The translations under genes and the position numbers were made by a program. Below the pieces are notes generated by a model. The model did no database searches. It was not told the origin of the DNA and saw only the letters and a program-made list of their open reading frames with translations. 27,406 nucleotides of DNA from contig CACYNZ010000006.1 in assembly GCA_902775835.1 (NCBI GenBank), positions 1 through 27,406 on the forward strand. The letters are read 5' to 3'. Within the stretch, counting starts at the first letter, position 1; each line of letters starts with the position of its first letter. This DNA comes from an uncultured Eubacteriales bacterium (GTDB taxonomy: Bacteria > Bacillota_A > Clostridia > Christensenellales > Aristaeellaceae). This document shows, one piece after another, positions 22,428 to 27,406 of the stretch.

Positions 22428-24848
22428 ATGGAAAAAATCAGTCTGAATCTCGGCTGGGCCTTCCGCGACCGCAATGTTTTCTTCCTCGATCCCGCCAGCT
22501 TTGACCCCGCGGGACAGGTGGACCTCCCCCACGATTTCATTGTTTCCATGCCCCGCTCCCCCGAGGCTGCCGGCGGTTCGGCCAACGGTTTCTTCGGCGA
22601 CGGCCAGGGCATCTATGAAAAAACGCTGGACATTCCCGAGGAATGGACAGACAGGCGCGTCGTACTCGACATTGACGGCGCCTACATGAATACGGAAGTC
22701 ACCCTGAACCGGGAAGTGATCGGCCTGCATCCCTACGGATACACGCCCTACCTGGTGGACCTGACGGGCCGGCTGAAGCCCGGAGCCAATCAGCTGAAGA
22801 TTTCCGTTCAGAGCCGTCAGCCCTCCTCACGCTGGTACTCGGGCGGCGGTCTGTACCGCGGCGTCTCGCTCTGGGTCGGTGAAAAGACCGGCATCCTGCC
22901 CTGGGATCTGTTTGTCACCACCCTGGAAGCGGACAAAGATCAGGCACTCGTGTATGCGGAAGCCGCCGTTTCCACCATCTGCACTGCTCCCCAGCCCGTC
23001 ACCATCCATGCCCGTATCCTGGACAGCGACGGGACCGTGGCCGCGGAAGGCAGCATCCAGTCCACCGTCGTCAGCGGCACCAAGACCAAGTCCGGCCTTC
23101 GGATGAAAGTCCTGAATCCCAGGCTGTGGTCACCGGACGCGCCGAACCTGTATACCCTGAGCGTTACGGTCAGCGCACCCGGACAGAAGGATGAGACAGC
23201 CCAGACCGTGCTGGGCATCCGCAGGTATGAAGTGGACGCGGAACACGGCCTTTCCCTGAACGGCCGTCCCCTGAAGCTCAAGGGCGGATGCATTCATCAT
23301 GATCACGGGTTCCTGGGCAGTGCGGCCTGGCCGCGCGCGGAGGAGCGCAAGATCCAGATCCTCAAAGCCGCCGGATACAACGCCGTGCGCATCAGCCATT
23401 ATCCGCCGAGCCTTGCCATGCTGGAGGTCTGTGACCGGGAAGGCATTATCCTTCTGGATGAGGCCTTTGACTGCTGGCGCACGGGCAAGGTACCCATGGA
23501 TTATCACCTGTATTTCGAGGACTGGTGGGAACGGGACGTGGAAGCCATGGTCATGCGTGACCGCAACCATCCCTGTGTCTTCAGCTACTCCATCGGCAAC
23601 GAGATCAGCGAGCGCGACGGCTCAGCTGACGGCTACGCCTGGGCACATCGGATCGCTGACAAGATCCGCTCCCTGGACAGCACGCATTATGTGACATCCG
23701 CCCTGAACGGCGTGTTTGACATGGAAGCCTTTGAAGCGGCGGTCAAGGAAGCCGGCGGACTGCAGAATGTCAATTTCCAGAATCTGGACCAGACCCGGAA
23801 GTCCAAAGATACCTGGGGCATCAAGACCCAGGACTTCGCTTCCGCCCTGGATATTGTCGGATACAACTATCAGTATCAGCGCTACGCGGAGGACCGCACC
23901 AAATTCCCCGGCCGCGTGATCATGGGCACGGAAACCCATCCTTTCAACACCTATGACTACTGGAAGGCCACCATGGACAATCCCCACGTCATCGGCGACT
24001 TCATCTGGACCGCCTATGACAATCTCGGCGAGGCAGGCGTCGGCCGTGTCGTATGGAACAGCACCAACGAGTCCCACGGGTTCCTGGGTGATTATCCGTG
24101 GCGCAGCTGCTTCCAGGGCGATATGGACCTGTGTGGATACCGCACGGCCCAGTCCTTCTACCGTGAGATCATGTGGGAAGCCTTTGACGGCGGCAGCGAC
24201 CGGATTGCCATGTTCACCACGCATCCGTGCCACTACGGGGATGACTTCTGGGGAACCGGATGGCACTGGCGGGATGTTCAGGACTGCTGGAATTTCGAGG
24301 ATGAATGGCTCGGAAAGCCTGTGCCCGTGTTTGTCTACGCCGATGCCGATGAGGTCGAATTCTTCTGCAATGGAAGACTGCTCGGCCGCTCACCGGTGGA
24401 AAAGCTCACCGCTTCCATGGATATCCCCTATGAACCCGGCACGCTGGAAACCGTGGCCTTCCGCGGCGGAGAAAAGGTCGCGTCTGTTCAGCTGTGCACC
24501 ACCGGAAAGCCCGCAGCGCTTGCCGCGTCGGCTGACCGTCCGGTGATCTGTGCGGACCGGCAGGATCTTTCGTTCATTGCCCTTTCCATTGTCGATGAAA
24601 ACGGCAGACGCGTCCCCTGCGACACCCGTACCCTGCATATTGAGGTCTCCGGCGCAGGCCATCTCGCCGGCATCGGAAGCGGCAATCCGTGCACCACGGA
24701 AAGCTACGGTGTTCCGTTCTGCCAGGCCTACGAGGGCCGCGCCATGGCCGCGGTCATCGCGGACAGCGAGGGCGATATCCAGGTCCGCGTATGGGCCGAC
24801 GATGTCGAGCCCGCTGAAGTGACCGTCCGCGCTGTCAGCAGGCCCTGA
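22428..24848 (+). CDS. Glycoside hydrolase family 2 (beta-galactosidase-like)
   Basis: This 806-residue retaining exo-glycosidase is probably cytoplasmic, as no signal peptide is seen. The order is GH2: a jelly-roll sugar-binding domain (about 1-165, with DLPHDFI and SRWYSGGGLYRGVSLWV), an Ig-like domain (about 170-275), a TIM barrel (about 280-580) and C-terminal beta domains (FVYADADEVEFFCNGRLLGR). The barrel has GGCIHHDHGFLG, NAVRISHYPPS and DEAFDCWRTGK. The acid/base is Glu392 in SIGNEISERDG and the nucleophile Glu502 in IMGTETHPF. AGAAAGGAG lies 7 nt before the ATG. Placement after the importer suggests that it cleaves the imported oligosaccharide. Beta-galactosidase is the most likely activity, but beta-glucuronidase or others in GH2 are possible. 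Confidence 0.9.
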   Translation: MEKISLNLGWAFRDRNVFFLDPASFDPAGQVDLPHDFIVSMPRSPEAAGGSANGFFGDGQGIYEKTLDIPEEWTDRRVVLDIDGAYMNTEVTLNREVIGLHPYGYTPYLVDLTGRLKPGANQLKISVQSRQPSSRWYSGGGLYRGVSLWVGEKTGILPWDLFVTTLEADKDQALVYAEAAVSTICTAPQPVTIHARILDSDGTVAAEGSIQSTVVSGTKTKSGLRMKVLNPRLWSPDAPNLYTLSVTVSAPGQKDETAQTVLGIRRYEVDAEHGLSLNGRPLKLKGGCIHHDHGFLGSAAWPRAEERKIQILKAAGYNAVRISHYPPSLAMLEVCDREGIILLDEAFDCWRTGKVPMDYHLYFEDWWERDVEAMVMRDRNHPCVFSYSIGNEISERDGSADGYAWAHRIADKIRSLDSTHYVTSALNGVFDMEAFEAAVKEAGGLQNVNFQNLDQTRKSKDTWGIKTQDFASALDIVGYNYQYQRYAEDRTKFPGRVIMGTETHPFNTYDYWKATMDNPHVIGDFIWTAYDNLGEAGVGRVVWNSTNESHGFLGDYPWRSCFQGDMDLCGYRTAQSFYREIMWEAFDGGSDRIAMFTTHPCHYGDDFWGTGWHWRDVQDCWNFEDEWLGKPVPVFVYADADEVEFFCNGRLLGRSPVEKLTASMDIPYEPGTLETVAFRGGEKVASVQLCTTGKPAALAASADRPVICADRQDLSFIALSIVDENGRRVPCDTRTLHIEVSGAGHLAGIGSGNPCTTESYGVPFCQAYEGRAMAAVIADSEGDIQVRVWADDVEPAEVTVRAVSRP

Positions 24849-24887
24849 TTCCATTCCCAAAGCGTTTCCATGAAGAAAAATCCATCA

Positions 24888-24914
24888 GAAAAGCCGGGCA
24901 CATCCCGGCTTTTC
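24888..24914. terminator. Terminator of the sugar-use operon
   Basis: A perfect 11-bp stem (GAAAAGCCGGG at 24888-24898, CCCGGCTTTTC at 24904-24914) with a 5-nt loop has A-rich and T-rich flanks. It therefore works for the plus-strand GH2 gene and possibly also for the minus strand. Confidence 0.88.
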
Positions 24915-24920
24915 TTCGTG

Positions 24921-24965
24921 AAAAAGGGACTGCCGAAGCGGCCGCAGCCGTTTGGGCAGTCCCTT
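24921..24965 (-). terminator. Terminator of the alpha-oxoamine synthase gene
   Basis: An 11-bp outer stem (arms at 24924-24934 and 24955-24965: AAGGGACTGCC and GGCAGTCCCTT) encloses an inner stem AAGCGGC/GCCGTTT. On the minus strand it lies 8 nt after the stop codon and is followed by TTTTT. Confidence 0.88.
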
Positions 24966-24973
24966 ATATGCTG

Positions 24974-26209
24974 TTATTCCGGAAGCTGAATCCCGTGCTC
25001 CTTTGCGCACGCATCCAGCTTGGCCAGGGCTTCCGCGATCTGTTCCGGCTTATGTGCGGCCGTCACGCAGAAACGCAGTCTTGCCGAACCCTTCGGCACC
25101 GCAGGATAGATGGCCGGCGGCACAAACACGCCGGCTTCCCGCATGGCATTGGAAAGCGTCATGGCCGCTTCCTCATCGCCCACGAGAATGGGCAGAATGG
25201 CTGTCTCGCCTGCCAGGCAGGTATTGAAATGGTACTTCTTCGCTTCTTCCATGAAGCACTTCACATTGCGCCGCATGTTCTCCATCACGGAAGGATCATT
25301 GCGCAGCAGGCGGATAGATGCCAGGGCAGCCGCGGCCAGAGGCGGCGCGATGCCCACGGAGAAGACAAATCCGGGCAGCTGATAGCGCAGATAGTCGATC
25401 AGGTTCTTGGATCCCGCCAGATATCCGCCGCAGGCGCCAAGGCCCTTGGACAGCGTGCCCATCTTGATGTCGATGTCCTTGGGATCCAGGTGGTAATACT
25501 CATCCACACCGCCGCCGGTCTCGCCGATCACGCAGGTGGAATGGGCTTCATCCACCATCAGGAAGCAGCCGAATTCCTTCTTGACCTTCACGAATTCCGG
25601 GACCGGCGCCACGTCGCCGTCCATGGAATAGACGCCTTCGATCGCAATCAGCACCTTGGAAAACTTATCCCGGCGGGTGGAAAGGATCCGGCGCAGGGCC
25701 TCATAATCGTTGTGCGGGAACGGACGGGCCGTGGCATGACTGAGACGGCAGCCTTCCGCCACGGAATTGTGGATCAGGCTGTCATACACAATCAGATCTC
25801 CGGGGCCCACAAAATTGCCCACGAAGGTCACGTTGGTGGAATGTCCGCCCACCAGCACCAGAGCCGCTTCCGTATGCTTCCATTCAGCGATCTCGCGCTC
25901 CAGTTCCTGGTCGATGCTCTTTTCACCCGCCAGAAGACGGCTGCCGGAGGCAGACGTGCCGTACTTGCGGATCGCATCAATGGCTGCGTCGGACACTTCC
26001 TTGCGTCCGGACATGCCGGCGTAATTGTAGGATCCGAAATTCAGCACTTTCTTTCCGTCCATCAGGCTGGTGTCTGTGAGCGGAGAGTCATGAATAATGA
26101 AATAAGGATTGCCGCCAGCCATCAGTTCGCGGTACCGCTCCTGATAGGCCTGGAATTCCGGCGTATCCTCGAAACGCTCTATGCGCTTCACCTCTGTGCT
26201 CTGTTCCAT
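24974..26209 (-). CDS. Alpha-oxoamine synthase family PLP enzyme (glycine C-acetyltransferase / AONS-like)
   Basis: This PLP-dependent enzyme condenses an amino acid with an acyl-CoA and releases CO2. The family includes 2-amino-3-ketobutyrate CoA ligase (Kbl), BioF, HemA and serine palmitoyltransferase. The 411 residues show LNFGSYNYAGMSGRKEV, GTSASGSRLLAGEKSIDQEL, GGHSTNVTFVG, IEGVYSMDGDVAPVPE, MVDEAHSTCVIGETGGG and the PLP lysine in GTLSKGLGACGGYLAG, all typical. Length is normal. The ATG at 26209 is chosen because AAAGGAG lies 7 nt before it; an upstream ATG at 26254 has none. No threonine dehydrogenase or biotin gene is nearby, so the substrate cannot be decided from context. It is transcribed alone from a near-consensus promoter. 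Confidence 0.88.
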   Translation of the reverse strand: MEQSTEVKRIERFEDTPEFQAYQERYRELMAGGNPYFIIHDSPLTDTSLMDGKKVLNFGSYNYAGMSGRKEVSDAAIDAIRKYGTSASGSRLLAGEKSIDQELEREIAEWKHTEAALVLVGGHSTNVTFVGNFVGPGDLIVYDSLIHNSVAEGCRLSHATARPFPHNDYEALRRILSTRRDKFSKVLIAIEGVYSMDGDVAPVPEFVKVKKEFGCFLMVDEAHSTCVIGETGGGVDEYYHLDPKDIDIKMGTLSKGLGACGGYLAGSKNLIDYLRYQLPGFVFSVGIAPPLAAAALASIRLLRNDPSVMENMRRNVKCFMEEAKKYHFNTCLAGETAILPILVGDEEAAMTLSNAMREAGVFVPPAIYPAVPKGSARLRFCVTAAHKPEQIAEALAKLDACAKEHGIQLPE

Positions 26210-26274
26210 ACGAGTTCTCCTTTGAATAAATGTGGTCTCCAAAAATAAAAACAAATAAAACCAGGGTCCTTCTG

Positions 26275-26303
26275 TGTATACAGGAATACATTCTCTTTGT
26301 CAA
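26275..26303 (-). promoter_or_regulatory. Promoter of the alpha-oxoamine synthase gene
   Basis: On the minus strand a perfect TTGACA (26303-26298) is followed after 17 nt by TATACA (26280-26275). Transcription would start near 26268, leaving about 58 nt of T- and A-rich leader before the ATG. Confidence 0.82.
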
Positions 26304-26347
26304 TTGCAACAGCACAAAAAACGAAGACGAATTCTGAAAAAAAGCAG

Positions 26348-26392
26348 AAAAAGGACCGTCCGCCGGATCCGCTCCGGACAGACAGTCCTTTT
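26348..26392 (-). terminator. Terminator of yebC
   Basis: On the minus strand, 27 nt after the yebC stop, GGACTGTC pairs with GACGGTCC (one G.U), with further pairing of GTCCG and CGGAC inside. The tract TTTTTCTGCTTTTTTT follows. It separates yebC from the alpha-oxoamine synthase promoter. Confidence 0.85.
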
Positions 26393-26418
26393 CATGAAAT
26401 CCCGGGAATATGGACGGA

Positions 26419-27165
26419 TCAGTCCTCTTCCTCTTCCTCGGGGAGCTCTGCATTATGGAATACATTCTGCACATCATCGCTCTCGTCGAGCATGTCCAGA
26501 AGCTTCTGCACCTTGGCAAGCGTATCAGGATCCGCGACAGCCACCGTGTTCTGGGGAATCATCTGTACTTCCGCAGAAAGGAATGACAGTCCCTGCTTTT
26601 CCAGTGCTTCACGCACAGCGGAGAAATCCGAAGGCGAGGTATAGATTTCATAGGCATCGTCCAGCGCCTTGACGTCCTCAGCGCCGGCATCCAGTGCCAT
26701 CATCATCATCTCGTCCTCATCGCTGTCAGGCGCGCGCTCCACCACGATGAGATCCTTCTCATCAAACATGAAGCTCACAGAACCCGTCGTACCCAGGTTG
26801 CCGTCATTCTTGGCGAAGCAGTGCCGGATATCACTGGCCGTGCGGTTGCGGTTGTCGGTGATGGCTTCCACGATCACAGCCACGCCGCCGGGGGCATAGC
26901 CTTCATAGGTCACCTGCTCATACACCACATTGGACAGTTCGCCGCTGGCCTTCTTGATGGAACGCTGAATATTATCGTTGGGCATATTGTTTGCCTTGGC
27001 CTTGGCAATAACGTCGCGCAGCTTGCCATTGGACTCCGGATTGGCTCCGCCTTCACGCACAGCAATTGCGATTTCACGGCCGATCTTGGTAAAAATAGCA
27101 CCGCGGGCAGCGTCCGCCTTGCCCTTTTTCGCCTGAATATTATGCCACTTGGAATGACCTGACAT
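26419..27165 (-). CDS. yebC: YebC/PmpR family protein (probable transcription/translation regulator)
   Basis: The 248-residue protein has the unmistakable YebC/TACO1 start [20 protein letters not shown] and continues [45 protein letters not shown] and [10 protein letters not shown]. Length and the three-domain layout are standard. Members have been described as DNA-binding regulators and, more recently, as translation factors that help ribosomes through difficult motifs; which applies here is open. The C-terminus ends in an acidic tail (EEEEED). GGGAGGG lies upstream of the ATG, and a good promoter sits about 80 nt upstream. It is transcribed alone. Confidence 0.97.
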   Translation of the reverse strand: MSGHSKWHNIQAKKGKADAARGAIFTKIGREIAIAVREGGANPESNGKLRDVIAKAKANNMPNDNIQRSIKKASGELSNVVYEQVTYEGYAPGGVAVIVEAITDNRNRTASDIRHCFAKNDGNLGTTGSVSFMFDEKDLIVVERAPDSDEDEMMMMALDAGAEDVKALDDAYEIYTSPSDFSAVREALEKQGLSFLSAEVQMIPQNTVAVADPDTLAKVQKLLDMLDESDDVQNVFHNAELPEEEEED

Positions 27166-27246
27166 CGAATCCCTCCCAGAAAAACTCTGCTTCTCCCGGT
27201 CTGCACCGGATGTCCCTGCGTATGCAGGGGTATGTTAGAACAACGA

Positions 27247-27276
27247 ATTATATCATTGCTTAAAACAAAGCGTCAA
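27247..27276 (-). promoter_or_regulatory. Promoter of yebC
   Basis: On the minus strand TTGACG (27276-27271) and a perfect TATAAT (27252-27247) are separated by 18 nt. Transcription would start near 27240, leaving a leader of about 75 nt. Beyond it, 27277-27406 is AT-rich. It contains another TTGACA (27300-27295, minus) without a matching -10, and I see no gene or clear structure there. Confidence 0.78.
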
Positions 27277-27406
27277 GTTTTTCGCATTTTTCCATGTCAA
27301 CTTCCGTCTGGAGGCTTTGACCTATACGCTGTGCTGATTGTTGATATATTTACGACATAGTGAGAGGTATTTCCTTCTCGTTGCTACATTTTTGAGAAAA
27401 CATAGC

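Noticed and set aside
27277..27406. Possible gene or mobile-element end at the right edge
   Set aside because: The stretch is AT-rich, without an open frame, ribosome site, or inverted repeat that I could support.

Overview
The window reads as a chromosomal segment of a Gram-positive, GC-rich member of the Clostridia (Bacillota), probably a gut or rumen anaerobe. The grounds are strong GGAGG-type ribosome binding sites, vegetative TTGACA/TATAAT promoters in AT-rich gaps, a two-permease LplB/LplC-type sugar importer, secreted SH3/peptidoglycan-binding proteins with Thr/Pro linkers, and the housekeeping genes rlmH, nfo and yebC. The genus is not determined. I see no tRNA, rRNA, CRISPR array, transposase or phage gene.

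Layout. (1) 1-1219: the end of a MATE-family exporter, cut by the window edge. (2) 1305-4469, minus: two six-hairpin glycoside hydrolases, a GH78-like alpha-L-rhamnosidase and an MGH1/GH63-like enzyme, behind one promoter. (3) 4741-9855, minus: a tightly packed six-gene operon with 4-base overlaps: rlmH, a secreted barnase-type ribonuclease, nfo (endonuclease IV), a HAD hydrolase, an L,D-transpeptidase and a CvpA-like membrane protein. (4) 10076-12763, plus: a large secreted wall protein with two SH3 domains, six peptidoglycan-binding modules and a C-terminal domain of unclear function, transcribed divergently from rlmH. (5) 12989-17727, plus: a four-gene GldA/GldF/GldG/DUF4340-type ABC system. 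(6) 18211-24848, plus: a carbohydrate importer (solute-binding protein and two permeases, no ATPase) followed by a GH2 glycosidase. A long leader ending in a terminator-like hairpin precedes the binding protein, and a strong double hairpin separates it from the permeases. (7) 24974-27165, minus: an alpha-oxoamine synthase (KBL/BioF-like) and yebC, each with its own promoter and terminator.

How the parts work together. Blocks 2 and 6 point to glycan use: import of an oligosaccharide and intracellular cleavage by GH2, with rhamnose- or uronate-type side chains handled by the GH pair. The importer probably borrows a shared MsmX-like ATPase encoded elsewhere. Blocks 3 and 4 are mostly envelope and maintenance functions.

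The most interesting points are the riboregulatory-looking leader at 17973-18210; the HAD gene whose catalytic motif I lies in frame upstream of any canonical start codon; the intact secreted barnase homologue with no barstar nearby; the four-helix N-terminal extension on the first sugar permease; the solute-binding protein without a lipobox; and the uncharacterised GHLCIHF-containing domain of the wall protein. I found no single convincing new multi-gene defence or biosynthetic system.
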